64,000 nt of DNA from Ktedonobacteria bacterium brp13 (lineage in GTDB: Bacteria > Chloroflexota > Ktedonobacteria > Ktedonobacterales > Ktedonobacteraceae): the NCBI GenBank assembly GCA_015099395.1, contig AP024096.1, positions 1,550,001-1,614,000 of the forward strand. The letters are read 5' to 3'. The position numbers and the translations under genes are program-made. Shown in pieces: positions 50,561 through 59,327 of this stretch (position 1 is the first letter of the stretch; the number at the start of each line of letters is the position of its first letter). The notes under the pieces are model-generated. The model had not been told where the DNA came from. It ran no database searches and saw only the letters and a program-made list of their open reading frames with translations.

Positions 50561-51085
50561 ATGAACGAACCCATCACGAAACTGGACCCGCGCTACAGCG
50601 ACCCGGACGCCGTTGCTACGCAATGGGAAGAGACCCGTCGCGTGCTTGAAACAGCCGAGCTATTCTGGCTCTCAACGGTACGGGCCAACGGTCGCCCCCA
50701 TGTCACGCCGGTCGTGGCCGTCTGGCTCGATGGAACTCTCCATTTCTGTACCGGCGTCACCGAACAGAAGGCCAGGAACCTGCGTGGGAAGCCACACGTG
50801 ACCCTAACGACCGGCTGCAATCATTGGGAGGAAGGGTTGGACGTGGTGGTCGAGGGCGACGCCGTGCGGATCACCGATGATGAGATACTCGGACGCCTCG
50901 CCTCGACGTGGGCCACCAAGTGGGACGGACGATTTCAATTCCTGGTGCGCGACGGCTGCTTTTACAACCAGGATGAACACGGGGCTCCTCTAGGAGAGGC
51001 GGTCCTCGTGTTCGCGGTGGTGCCCATCAAGGTCTTCGCGTTCGCCCAGGGCGGCACGAACAGCCACACCCGTCACCAGTTCTGA
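50561..51085 (+). CDS. Pyridoxamine 5'-phosphate oxidase-family (split-barrel flavin) protein
   Basis: This 174-residue protein has the split-barrel fold of PPOX/F420-binding reductases: LFWLSTVRANGRPHVTPVVA, VWLDGTLHFCTGVTEQKARN, RGKPHVTLTTGCNHWEEGLD and VVVEGDAVRITDDE. It probably binds FMN or F420; it is not PdxH itself because the PLP-site residues and length differ. AAGGAG sits nine bases upstream of the ATG. It stands alone between mobile elements and is included in a region bounded by two identical 117-bp MITEs. Confidence 0.87.
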   Translation: MNEPITKLDPRYSDPDAVATQWEETRRVLETAELFWLSTVRANGRPHVTPVVAVWLDGTLHFCTGVTEQKARNLRGKPHVTLTTGCNHWEEGLDVVVEGDAVRITDDEILGRLASTWATKWDGRFQFLVRDGCFYNQDEHGAPLGEAVLVFAVVPIKVFAFAQGGTNSHTRHQF

Positions 51086-51125
51086 CTTCCGGCCAGAGGA
51101 AGCACTATTTTCCAAGAAGGAGCTT

Positions 51126-51433
51126 AGTGTTGCTGCGCGGTGATCGTCGGTTTCACTCCTGGTCGTGGGGCATCTTGCAAGCGCTCGGTTACGCTCAGTG
51201 CCTCTTGATCAATCCCCTGCAAAACCTACCCAACGATTACGCCACAGGCGAGCTATATCCACCGTGATCTTCAGCTCGCGTGCTATCTGCGCATTGGACT
51301 GGTCTTGCGCTGCTGCTAACACAATGCGCGCTCGCAAGACTAGTTGCTGTTCACTTCGATGCCGCTTCGTGATTTGCTTTAACTCTCGCTCTTCTTGCTC
51401 ACTGAGAATAACTCTTGTTGCTCGTCGGGGCAT
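51126..51433 (-). pseudogene. IS630-family transposase N-terminal remnant (frameshifted)
   Basis: The helix-turn-helix start MPRRATRVILSEQEERELKQ, with QLVLRARIVLAAAQDQSNAQ and IARELKITVDIARLWRNRW, is typical of a second IS630 subgroup. The frame stops after GFAGD, but +1 codons read QGIDQEALSVTERLQDAPRP before all similarity ends at about 51126. The catalytic part is missing. The sequence up to 51500 upstream (CCTCAATGTAC) is probably its native end. Confidence 0.75.
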
Positions 51434-51500
51434 CCCGGAGATTTCCTTCTTCTTGTTTCCTCCTATTTTATCAGAGACTTATCTCAGCCTCAATGTACTA

Positions 51501-51617
51501 GTGGGTCAACCCGTAATTGAGCGGCCATTCGTAGCAGAATGTTGAGTCCCGGCCAGAAGCCATCTGCGTCGTTATGATACCTTTGGCGAATACCTGTTTA
51601 TTTGCGGGTTGACCCAC
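51501..51617. mobile_element. 117-bp MITE of the IS630 type, copy 2
   Basis: It is identical in sequence and orientation to copy 1 (48473-48589). TA is on the left (51499-51500) and right (51618-51619). Its right edge abuts an IS4 element. Confidence 0.85.
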
Positions 51618-51621
51618 TAGT

Positions 51622-53151
51622 GGGCAATGCCATTCAAATAAGAATAATGTCGCGAAAGGTGGTATTTTTGAAGCATACGGAGTGATATTTGTCTTGCTGA
51701 CGATAGAAGGCGGAAGAGACGCCTTTGACCACACGCGGACAGAAACGCAAGCGGCGAGGAGACAGCAATTTCTTGGGGTTCCGCAGATCGGCAAGCAAGC
51801 GTTCTTGCTGGCGAGGCAGCTCTTCCTTGGTCGCCACCGAGAACTCATAGAACGCCGTATCCAGGGTCTGCAGCGCATGCGTAAAGCTGAGACGATCAGG
51901 ATCCAGATCCCCTTGCAGGGCCGCTTCATGCATCCAGGCTCGGATGGCATAATGTGCCATCACCAGGCCGTAGAGCTCCTGATAGATGAACTCCGGCGTT
52001 TTGCTGCGTAAGGGCTGCGGGCTGAGTCGTTGATGAATTTTCATTTCCTTAATAGCCAGTTCAATCTCCCAACGCTCATGGTACAGGCAGATCAGGTCCA
52101 GGGCCGGAGCCTGCTGGGGATCAAGCAACGTGGTCACCAGTCGATGCACCTTCGAGGGATTGGCCCGGTCCGAGGTCCGTGAGGTGGGCAAGTCGGCCAG
52201 CTCACGCGCCACCGAGGGCTCAAGACGGTACTCAATGATACGGACCGTCAAAGGTGGTTGGTTTTTGCCTTTGGGTCGCAGATTGACCAGGTAACTGCCG
52301 TCAGCCAGGGTGCAACTGCGTTGGGTGAAGATGCCTGCCTTCAGTCGGCAGAGCAGATGTGCCCCCTGGTGCTCGACGGCCGTCAACCAGTTGATCGAGG
52401 GAAAATTGCGATCGGCCAGCAGCAGCATCCCCTCATGGAGCGAGCGCAGCAGAGCCCAGGCCATGCTTTGTTCGCTGGCTTTACAGCGGGCAAAGAGCGC
52501 ATCGACGATGGCATGGGTGCCCACTTCGGCCAGATACATACAGCGCACCTGGGGATAGGGAGACTGACTTTTGCCAGAAGTGAGGCGACCAAAATGCAAG
52601 GCATTGGTCGGCGAGTCAGGAACCTCATCCAATGTACTATCAATGGCCATCAGTCGCAAGCCAAAGGCGAAGGCTCCTTTGGTGCGTTCAGTGGCCAGCG
52701 GCCGGCAACACTGGCGGAAGAGCCGACGCATGACGATGCTGCCCAGGCTCGCTCGGCGTGCGGTCAAGGCCCCCCCAGTCGGCAACGCAAGATGGGAATC
52801 GGGCCAGAGCCACTCCAGGCCACGGCACAGATGGGCAAACACGTCGGTGACATTGTACTGACGGAACAACGACAAGGCCATCACATAGTAGACCATGACC
52901 AGTTGACTGAGCTTGCGTTCGCGCTTCTCCCAGGCTTGACACTGACTCAACACCTCACCGACCAGTTCACGCGGGTAGCACCGTTCCAGAAATGGCAGCT
53001 GCAGGTGCTGGCAAAACTTGCTATCTGGGTCAATCTGCTGTAACCTAAAAGGCATAAAGAAGGTCTCCTTGCTTCGACTAAATGAGTTACATTTTCTACT
53101 CTCAGTATCGCACATGGAGATCTTCTTCTTCTTATTTGAATGGCATTGCCC
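51622..53151. mobile_element. IS4-family insertion sequence with 23-bp inverted repeats
   Basis: The ends GGGCAATGCCATTCAAATAA are perfect inverted repeats for 23 bases. ACTAGT lies outside both ends (51616-51621 and 53152-53157). Removing the IS and one ACTAGT joins MITE copies 2 and 3 through a single TA, so the IS inserted after two MITEs were already adjacent. The repeat and flank are partly palindromic, so the exact duplication length is ambiguous. Confidence 0.88.
51634..53055 (-). CDS. IS4-family transposase
   Basis: This is an intact IS4 DDE transposase of about 473 residues. The first Asp is in LMAIDSTLDEVPDS, the second in LLADRNFPSINWL, and the Glu lies in the YREK signature YHERWEIELAIKEMK with exact Y-2-R-3-E-6-K spacing. 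I chose MPFRLQQIDPDSKF, with AAGGAGA upstream, rather than an earlier in-frame ATG that overlaps the terminal repeat. The N-terminal CYPRELVGEVLSQCQAWEKR is the usual helical domain. It is probably active, given intact ends and gene. Confidence 0.93.
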   Translation of the reverse strand: MPFRLQQIDPDSKFCQHLQLPFLERCYPRELVGEVLSQCQAWEKRERKLSQLVMVYYVMALSLFRQYNVTDVFAHLCRGLEWLWPDSHLALPTGGALTARRASLGSIVMRRLFRQCCRPLATERTKGAFAFGLRLMAIDSTLDEVPDSPTNALHFGRLTSGKSQSPYPQVRCMYLAEVGTHAIVDALFARCKASEQSMAWALLRSLHEGMLLLADRNFPSINWLTAVEHQGAHLLCRLKAGIFTQRSCTLADGSYLVNLRPKGKNQPPLTVRIIEYRLEPSVARELADLPTSRTSDRANPSKVHRLVTTLLDPQQAPALDLICLYHERWEIELAIKEMKIHQRLSPQPLRSKTPEFIYQELYGLVMAHYAIRAWMHEAALQGDLDPDRLSFTHALQTLDTAFYEFSVATKEELPRQQERLLADLRNPKKLLSPRRLRFCPRVVKGVSSAFYRQQDKYHSVCFKNTTFRDIILI

Positions 53152-53155
53152 ACTA

Positions 53156-53272
53156 GTGGGTCAACCCGCAATTGAGCGGCCATTCGTAGCAGAATGTTGA
53201 GTCCCGGCCAGGAGCTGTCTGCGTCGTTATGATACCTTTGGCGAATACCTGTTTATTTGCGGGTTGACCCAC
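53156..53272. mobile_element. 117-bp MITE of the IS630 type, copy 3
   Basis: It has the same length and orientation as copies 1 and 2 but differs at a few positions (CCGCAATTG, AGGAGCTGTCT). TA is at 53154-53155 and 53273-53274. Confidence 0.85.
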
Positions 53273-53274
53273 TA

Positions 53275-53406
53275 GTGCGCGATCTGGAGAAACATCTCAA
53301 GGATATGGAGTTCCTCCAGGTTGCCATTGAGGATGGGACGCGCCGCCCTATCTTTCTCTTGCAGCCAGCAACTCCATGCGAGGGGGTCATTGTTGATGCG
53401 GAAACG
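53275..53406 (+). pseudogene. C-terminal end of an unidentified gene, probably a Tn554-like integrase
   Basis: Forty-three codons from the MITE edge read VRDLEKHLKDMEFLQVAIED and on to FLLQPATPCEGVIVDAET before a TAA that overlaps the start of the DUF6262 gene by 11 bases. Position and overlap fit the tyrosine recombinase TnpB that normally precedes such a gene, but similarity over this short tail is not diagnostic. The front has been lost. Confidence 0.45.
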
Positions 53407-53917
53407 TAAACAGGCTACTCGACCGCGTACCTCGTACACGGAACAACAGCTCGCGGGACTCCATGTCCATGCCCAGGCTCAGAAGCAAAGCACCGTAGAT
53501 CGGCTCAGGACCGCTATTACGACGCTCACGGCACAGCACAAGCCCATTTCTGCCAGAACCATTTACGAGGAATGCGGCCTGGCATATGCCTCCTTTCGCC
53601 GGAATCCAGAAGCGCTGCTCTTGTATCAGCAACATAGTACGTTCCTCAAGCGCGAACGCAAACGCACCAGGACAGCGTGTCCGGATACTGTGTCTCCGCG
53701 CGATCCCTTCCTGGCCTACAAAAAGCCCGACCTAGTGACCCGCCTCCGGCAAGAGCAGGCCCGCCGTGCAGAACTGGAAACTCAGTATGCGACAATGCTC
53801 CAGGATTACGTTCAGCGCGATGTAAAAATCGCCGAACTGGAGGCAGAACTGGCACGCCATCGTATGTACCTTGAGGGTCTGCGCCTGACCATCCAACAAC
53901 AGGAACACGGAAACTGA
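53396..53917 (+). CDS. DUF6262/TnpC-like protein of a Tn554-type integrative element
   Basis: This protein of about 173 residues starts MRKRKQATRPRTSY. The central part (STVDRLRTAITTLTAQHKPI, SARTIYEECGLAYASFRRNP) is a helix-turn-helix-like domain found in small proteins encoded next to Tn554-type tyrosine recombinases. The C-terminal 70 residues (LRQEQARRAELETQYATMLQ and KIAELEAELARH) form a coiled coil. It overlaps the preceding gene tail by 11 bases, as in a translationally coupled operon. With the recombinases gone, it is an orphan. Confidence 0.65.
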   Translation: MRKRKQATRPRTSYTEQQLAGLHVHAQAQKQSTVDRLRTAITTLTAQHKPISARTIYEECGLAYASFRRNPEALLLYQQHSTFLKRERKRTRTACPDTVSPRDPFLAYKKPDLVTRLRQEQARRAELETQYATMLQDYVQRDVKIAELEAELARHRMYLEGLRLTIQQQEHGN

Positions 53918-54034
53918 TTTGCTCGTTTGAAACGAGCGACGGCCAGGAACATTGGATTCTCTTCCATGAGATACGTCTTTTTAGATAGGGTACAAGAAGA
54001 GACTACATCGTATCCAAAGAGAAGAGGAGATCCC

Positions 54035-54574
54035 ATGTTCAAACGGTTTTTTCTAATGACATTCGCAGTCATTTCACTCTGCTTTTTGTGTGCTGCTTGT
54101 GCCCCAACTCTTGCGAATGGGCATGCGGCACCAGTCGCTTGCCTTGCCTTAGATAACGATATTCCAGCTCACCATGTCATTCCACTCCAGGGTATTCCTG
54201 CCCAAGTTGGGAGTAGCATCACGATCACGTGGAGATTGTACAAACCTGCTCCTGATGTTCAAAGTCCTACGATGCCGGTTGACCCAATCCAGCGGGCGAC
54301 CATGCAAGAATTGCTCTTTGGCCCTTTTTCCTCAAGGAATGCAGTCGACCATCTTTCGGGGCAAAATGCGGGTGCATCAAGCAGAGGACCAGCTCTTGCA
54401 TCCTCAAAGCTGATTGTGGCAAGCGGATGTAAGACCCAATCCTTTGCGAGTACCATGACGTTGCCAAAGAATCTGAAACCGGGCTACTACGATCTTTATC
54501 TCACCGGATCTTCATTCTATGCCAGTGGTTCCAGTGGCACGACAAGCGAAATACCAATCCACGTCGGACCCTGA
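54035..54574 (+). CDS. Predicted lipoprotein, function unknown
   Basis: This is a 179-residue secreted protein. MFKRFFLMTFAVISLCFLCA leads into the lipobox AAC, with Cys at about residue 22. The mature part has no helices and ends in beta-rich LKPGYYDLYLTGSSFYASGS with SEIPIHVGP, resembling an Ig-like fold. I do not recognise a family. The start has GAGGAG seven bases upstream. It may be cargo of the Tn554-like remnant or host DNA. Confidence 0.6.
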   Translation: MFKRFFLMTFAVISLCFLCAACAPTLANGHAAPVACLALDNDIPAHHVIPLQGIPAQVGSSITITWRLYKPAPDVQSPTMPVDPIQRATMQELLFGPFSSRNAVDHLSGQNAGASSRGPALASSKLIVASGCKTQSFASTMTLPKNLKPGYYDLYLTGSSFYASGSSGTTSEIPIHVGP

Positions 54575-54698
54575 TATATGGTCGTTCTCTGCATTCTCAT
54601 ACTCTTGGAGTTGCCAGGTCCCTCATATGTTACTGACAGATGTGGCTTATACCGCTATTTGGGAAGGGTTCTCCGTACAAAATGAGTGGAAATGGCGG

Positions 54699-55055
54699 TT
54701 ACTCCACGAAACAGCGATAATAGACATAGGGCCCTCGACCGTTGACCTCGCGAACCTCCAGCCACCCCACATTCTCGTGACCCTGCACTCGCCGCCAATG
54801 ACGCAGCTGGCGACTCAGATTCTGCATGGTGAGAGGGTCTTGCTCACGCACAATCTTCATGCACAGTTTCAGCGCAGCAATGACCGTCTCCGCACTTTCC
54901 CATCGCTCGACCAACCCCAACCAGTTCCCTTTCCCCCATATGGGGTGCGGAGGAGTCTCCTTGAGCACCTGCACCAATTCTTCTGCAAGTCGCACTTCAT
55001 CATCTTGCACCTCTTTCGATCTGCGCAGGATCTTCTCGTATGAAGTTTCTTTCAT
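54699..55055 (-). CDS. Hypothetical protein, 118 residues
   Basis: I do not recognise this protein. It is mostly alpha-helical, with an N-terminal charged stretch (EKILRRSKEVQDDEVRLAEE), a central SAETVIAALKLCMKIVREQD and a C-terminal REVNGRGPYVYYRCFVE that may form a hairpin. AAGGG lies about 12 bases upstream of the ATG. A perfect 19-bp palindrome (55095-55113) stands about 40 bases upstream of the start and could be an operator or attenuator. It lies between the lipoprotein gene and an IS701 element. Confidence 0.45.
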   Translation of the reverse strand: MKETSYEKILRRSKEVQDDEVRLAEELVQVLKETPPHPIWGKGNWLGLVERWESAETVIAALKLCMKIVREQDPLTMQNLSRQLRHWRRVQGHENVGWLEVREVNGRGPYVYYRCFVE

Positions 55056-55094
55056 CTACAGCATTCCCTTCTCCCTCAAACGTCAGCACTCATG

Positions 55095-55113
55095 AGGTCC
55101 TCAGTGAGGACCT
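55095..55113. promoter_or_regulatory. 19-bp palindrome upstream of the hypothetical gene
   Basis: AGGTCCTCA-G-TGAGGACCT is a perfect inverted repeat about 40 bases before the start of the minus-strand gene at 55055, a plausible operator position. Confidence 0.4.
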
Positions 55114-55135
55114 TCCCTCCGATCAACCCGTCTAG

Positions 55136-56631
55136 TACTACAGTTGTAAGTATGGTAGAATAGGAGGAAAAGAGAAAGTCAGGAAGAAATCCCTCAATGA
55201 AGCAGCAAGACACATCCTCGTTTCCCTCAGCAGAAGAGCTCTGGACCGCCGAATTCCAAGACGTTTGTGAGCGCATAGGCCCCTCGTTTGCCCGTTCCGA
55301 AACGCGCAAGCGAGCTCAGATCTACTTGCAAGGCTTGTTGAGTCCCATCGAACGCAAAAATGGGTGGCAATTGGCCGAGGAAGCAGGCGAAAGCACGCCC
55401 TATGCCATGCAGTACTTGCTGGATCGGGCGGTATGGGATGCCGAGCACGTGCGCGATGTGCTGCGTGCGTATGTCAGGGAAACGATCGGAGAGGCTGCTG
55501 GCATGCTCGTCATTGATGAGACCGGCTTCCTCAAAAAAGGCGTCAAGTCGGTGGGAGTGCAACGACAGTACAGTGGCACGGCTGGGCGCATCGAGAATTG
55601 CCAGGTGGGCGTCTTTCTTTCTTATGCGTGCTCACATGGACACACGTTGCTGGATCGAGCATTGTATCTGCCCAAGAGTTGGACCAACGACCAGAAGCGA
55701 TGCCAGCAAGCCGATGTCCCCGCCGAGGTAGGCTTTGCCACCAAACCGGTGTTAGCGGCCCGCATGTTGTGGCGTACGCTCGATGGAGGCGTGAAGGCCA
55801 GCTTTGTGCTCGGTGATAGCGTCTATGGAAGCCATCGGCCACTGCGAGAAGGTCTGGAGGCACGTTGGCAAGCCTATGCATTGGCCGTTGCCTGTAAAGA
55901 GAAGGTTGAAGTGGCAGGTACGCGCAAGCGGGTCGATCAGGTGGCTCGAACCCTCTCGACGATGGATTGGCAGCGACTCTCTGCCGGAGATGGCAGTAAA
56001 GGTCCCCGTCTCTTTGATTGGGCGTGGGTGGAAATCGTCGGGCCCCAGAAGCAAGGCTGGAAGCGTTGGCTGGTCGTGCGACGCAGCCTGACTGAGGGAG
56101 CCAAGCCTGCTGATCTGGCCTATTTCCTGGTGTTTGCTCCCGCGGCTACCACGCTCTGGGAAATGGTCAGTGCGATTGGAAGCCGCTGGACAGTGGAGCA
56201 GTGTTTTGAGGAAGCCAAAGGAGAAGTGGGTCTGGATGAGTATGAGGTGCGCTCCTTTCACGGATGGTACCGTCACATCACCTTGTCGATGCTTGCCCAC
56301 GCCTTTCTCACCATTCTGCGAGCACACAGTCAGGTCGACCTCCCACAAGGGGAAGAGAACGAGGAAAAAAAAGAGTGGAAACCCTTCCTGTCCCATGCTC
56401 CTTCCCAGACCCTCTCCGGCTTCAAACGCCAGCGGGGACTGGCTTGCTGATCCTTGTCCCATTGAGTCTGGCCGAGGTGCGACGTCTCTTCTCTGCTCTC
56501 CTGCTTGCTCGTCCGGTCTCCTTTCCCTTCCGACTCGCCTGGTCCTTTTTTCGTCGTACCCATCAAGCTATCGCTCGTCGATCCCATTACAAGCGTCGTT
56601 TAGCTGCTCTTACTTAATTACCACTGTAGTA
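55136..56631. mobile_element. IS701-family insertion sequence with CTAG duplication
   Basis: The inward tips TACTACAGTTGTAAGT and TACTACAGTGGTAATT are imperfect inverted repeats. CTAG flanks both sides (55132-55135 and 56632-56635), the usual IS701 target. It encodes one transposase, broken near the C-terminus. The right CTAG is shared with the MITE at 56636. Confidence 0.88.
55197..56617 (+). pseudogene. IS701-family transposase, frameshifted near the C-terminus
   Basis: The main frame (55197-56450) carries the IS701 features: MLVIDETGFLKKGVKSVGVQ (first Asp), QYSGTAGRIENCQVGVFLSY, FVLGDSVYG (second Asp) and SRWTVEQCFEEAKGEVGLDE (Glu). It stops at TGA 56448-56450 after KRQRGLAC, while the shifted frame reads GLLILVPLSLAEVRRLFSAL and continues with the Arg-rich end HQAIARRSHYKRRLAALT to about 56617. 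All catalytic residues precede the shift, so activity is uncertain rather than excluded. Confidence 0.85.
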
Positions 56632-56635
56632 CTAG

Positions 56636-56760
56636 TACTACTTTGTTAGTTTCTCATTGATGGGCCAACCTGATAGGCTGATTGAGCACGAACGACGTTC
56701 AATATGATCAGCTTTGCTTACTGGTTAGAAACTCACTTTTACTAAACTAACAAAGTAGTA
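56636..56760. mobile_element. 125-bp MITE with CTAG duplication adjoining IS701
   Basis: The ends TACTACTTTGTTAGTTT and AAACTAACAAAGTAGTA are inverted repeats. CTAG flanks both sides (56632-56635, 56761-56764); the left one is shared with IS701. The first six bases match the IS701 tip. Confidence 0.8.
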
Positions 56761-56962
56761 CTAGAGAACCGGTCAAGAAATGAAGTGCCTGGGCTTTGAG
56801 CCTATTTTGAGCCTATAAAGAAGCAGTCATTGCTTCTCCTTGAGGAGAAAAGTGGTTCAAGCAAAAGGCTGCTCCGATTTTCTCTGCACCATCGAAGCAG
56901 CCGCACAAGCAGGGACCTTCCTCCACTCACCTAACGTCGCCCATCATGTCGCCCATCATCGG

Positions 56963-57640
56963 TCAGGTTTCTTCTCTTCGCCGAGGAAGCAGGTCGCGCT
57001 CAATTGCTACCGCGACTGCTGCGGCTCGCGAGTCTACATTCAATTTGGTGTAGATGCTGTTCAGATAGGACTCGACCGTGCGGCGCGTAATCCCCAGGCG
57101 CGCACCGATCTCCTTGCTCCGTTCTCCCGTTGCGATCCCGGCCAGTACCTCCCGCTCACGCTCGGTCAGTTGAACATTGCTGTTGCCGGGTGGGGGTGAT
57201 GCTGGGGCTACCCGACGCGCCGCGTAGTCCAGAACGCGTTGCATTATCTCCGGCTGCAGCAGCATCTCGCCACGAGCAGCGCGCTCAATTGCTTGCAGGA
57301 CCGTCTCAAGGCCGCTGTCTTTGAGCATGTAGCCACGCGCGCCTGCTTGCAGGCTGCGCAGCATCAGTTCGTCTTCATCATAGGTGGTCAGTACGATGAT
57401 GGCGATGTGCGGGAATTTCGCCCGAATCTGCTCAATCGCCTCCAACCCATCCATTGCGGGCATACGCAGATCCATCAACACGACATCTGGCACCAGCGAG
57501 CTCGCCAGGTGGATCGCGGCGACGCCGTCAGCAGCCTCCCCGACCAGCTCGATCCTTTCCTCCATGTCGAGCATCAAGCGCAGGCCCGTGCGGACCACCG
57601 GGTGATCGTCGGCGATGACGACACGAATCTTCTCAGACAT
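56963..57640 (-). CDS. NarL/FixJ-family response regulator (copy 2, intact)
   Basis: This is a complete regulator of 225 residues: acidic pair in VVIADDHPVVRTG, phosphorylation site Asp57 in VVLMDLRMPAMDG, IIVLTTYDEDE, and a LuxR-type helix-turn-helix (LTEREREVLAGIATGERSKE, ITRRTVESYLNSIYTKL). It overlaps the kinase stop by eight bases. Because the copy 1 regulator is frameshifted, this protein may serve both kinases and both promoters, which share the ATTAC-N4-GTAAT palindrome. Confidence 0.93.
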   Translation of the reverse strand: MSEKIRVVIADDHPVVRTGLRLMLDMEERIELVGEAADGVAAIHLASSLVPDVVLMDLRMPAMDGLEAIEQIRAKFPHIAIIVLTTYDEDELMLRSLQAGARGYMLKDSGLETVLQAIERAARGEMLLQPEIMQRVLDYAARRVAPASPPPGNSNVQLTEREREVLAGIATGERSKEIGARLGITRRTVESYLNSIYTKLNVDSRAAAVAVAIERDLLPRRREET

Positions 57641-59000
57641 ACGTGTGCCCCTCTCCCGTGTGCCCCTCTCCGCTCAAAGAAGGTGAGGCCTCCTGCTTGA
57701 GAGGATGGGCTGGACCATTAGCTATGGCGAGAGGGACACGGAACCGGAGGGTCGTTCCTGCTCCCTTCGCACTGCTGAGCAACAAGCTTCCCCCGACCAG
57801 CTGCGCGCGCTCTTGCAAGCCCAGCAAGCCATAATGCCCGGAGAGGAGCTCCGAGCTTTCAGGATCAAAGCCTTGACCATCGTCCTGCACCAAGACCTCC
57901 AGCCACTTTTCCACGACCCTCGCTTCGACGCTCACGTGCCGGGCCCTGGCATGACGTGCGACGTTGCTGAACGCTTCTCCAATGACGCGCAGGACATGCT
58001 CGCAGTGCTGAGGCGGAGTATGCACCAGGTCATCCAGTTCGGTATGGCACGCGATCCCGGTCAGCTGGAAAAAATGCGCGATCTCTTCCTGAACGGACGC
58101 GACGAACTGCTCCATGCGAGGGGTCGTGGCGCGCAGATCACGAATGGCGTGACGAGCATCTACCAGGGCAGCGTGCGCGCTGGAGAGCGTCTGGCTGAGA
58201 ACCTGTTGCGCCTGGAGGTAGTGCTGCCGATCCATCTGAGCAGAGGTGACTTCCAATTGCATGACCATCCCGGCCATGCCCTGCAGCAGCGTATCATGCA
58301 GTTCCCGCGCCATGCGCTGGCGTTCGGCGAGCCGGGTCAGCGTTTCAATTTGCCTGGCCGAGGCAGCAAGCTTGCGATGAGTTGCCTGTAACTCTCGATG
58401 CGCCCGTTCGAGTTGCGCCTGTGCGTGCGATTGCTGGAGATACACGAGGACGTAGCCGAGCACAAAAAAGACAATCGTTGTGACATCGGATTGGCTCCAG
58501 ATAGTGAACCAAAGAGCCTCCAGGCTTGTCCCCAAGGAAACGGCAGAGAAGATTTTCATGCCCATCGGGACCACAAAGAGAAGGAAGGCGAAAGCTCCAA
58601 TCAGGAGCATCGGGCCAACACGTTTGAACATCGTCAGGGCACACAGCACCAATGCCAGGTAGAAATTCAGCGTGACATTGAGTGGCCCTCCCACCATCTG
58701 CAGAGTGAACACCAGCAGACCCTGCCCCAGGAAATACCACCAGAAGAACCGGGGCTGTACCCGGTCAGAAAGTCCCATCCAGAGCAAGAAGCTATACAGT
58801 GCTACCAGCAGGAGGAAGAGGAGCGTGAGCGGAAGGGGCAGAGGAGACCTCATAGCAACCTGCTTCCCCGGTGTGAGAGAAGCCGTGCCCATGAAATCAC
58901 CAAGAAACATGTTCCCGACAAGCCATGCGGCAACCGTCATGACTACCCAGAGCAAGAGAAACCAGCGCAGCGACGGCCTGATAGGGGAGTGCTTTTTCAT
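57633..59000 (-). CDS. Sensor histidine kinase (HisKA_3 class), copy 2
   Basis: This is a membrane kinase of 455 residues. It starts MKKHSPIRPSLRWFLLLW with GGAAGGAGG nine bases upstream. It has five to six hydrophobic segments; the first extracytoplasmic loop is shorter than in copy 1 (NMFLGDFMGTASLTPGKQVA). The phosphoacceptor box AERQRMARELHDTLLQGMAG and the ATPase domain (VARHARARHVSVEARV, VQDDGQGFDPESSELLSGHY) are nearly identical to copy 1. The different loop suggests a different signal with a shared output. It ends in two GEGHT repeats. Confidence 0.92.
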   Translation of the reverse strand: MKKHSPIRPSLRWFLLLWVVMTVAAWLVGNMFLGDFMGTASLTPGKQVAMRSPLPLPLTLLFLLLVALYSFLLWMGLSDRVQPRFFWWYFLGQGLLVFTLQMVGGPLNVTLNFYLALVLCALTMFKRVGPMLLIGAFAFLLFVVPMGMKIFSAVSLGTSLEALWFTIWSQSDVTTIVFFVLGYVLVYLQQSHAQAQLERAHRELQATHRKLAASARQIETLTRLAERQRMARELHDTLLQGMAGMVMQLEVTSAQMDRQHYLQAQQVLSQTLSSAHAALVDARHAIRDLRATTPRMEQFVASVQEEIAHFFQLTGIACHTELDDLVHTPPQHCEHVLRVIGEAFSNVARHARARHVSVEARVVEKWLEVLVQDDGQGFDPESSELLSGHYGLLGLQERAQLVGGSLLLSSAKGAGTTLRFRVPLAIANGPAHPLKQEASPSLSGEGHTGEGHTYV

Positions 59001-59058
59001 CCGACGGGCCTCCTTCCTTGATAAGCGACGATAGGCAGCGCTTTTCAGCTTTCACACC

Positions 59059-59120
59059 AGTATACCATCGCTTCCATCCCCTGCCCACGCCTAAATTACT
59101 GCAGTAATTTACTACCGTAA
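59059..59120. promoter_or_regulatory. Divergent promoter region with ATTAC-N4-GTAAT operators (copy 2)
   Basis: ATTAC-TGCA-GTAAT (59095-59108) and TTAC-TACC-GTAA (59109-59120) lie upstream of the kinase -10 TATACT (59064-59059 on the minus strand). The arms are conserved relative to copy 1 although the spacers changed, which supports a protein-binding role. The remaining 59121-59327 is the leader of the GT39 fragment. Confidence 0.55.
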
Positions 59121-59327
59121 TTTGTATCCCTTTTGCAAACATTTCTACAAGGGAAGTTCCACGATGACAGGCAACAGAACCAGCTGCTAGAGTAGCCAGT
59201 GGAACACTCTCGCTTCTTGAAAGACGAGCAGGTATCTGTCCCGTCTCGTTGTCCGGTGTGATGATCTTCCTTTGCTTCTCGGCAAGGAATGCCCGGCAAC
59301 ACAGGTGAAAGGAGAACAGAAAGAGCT

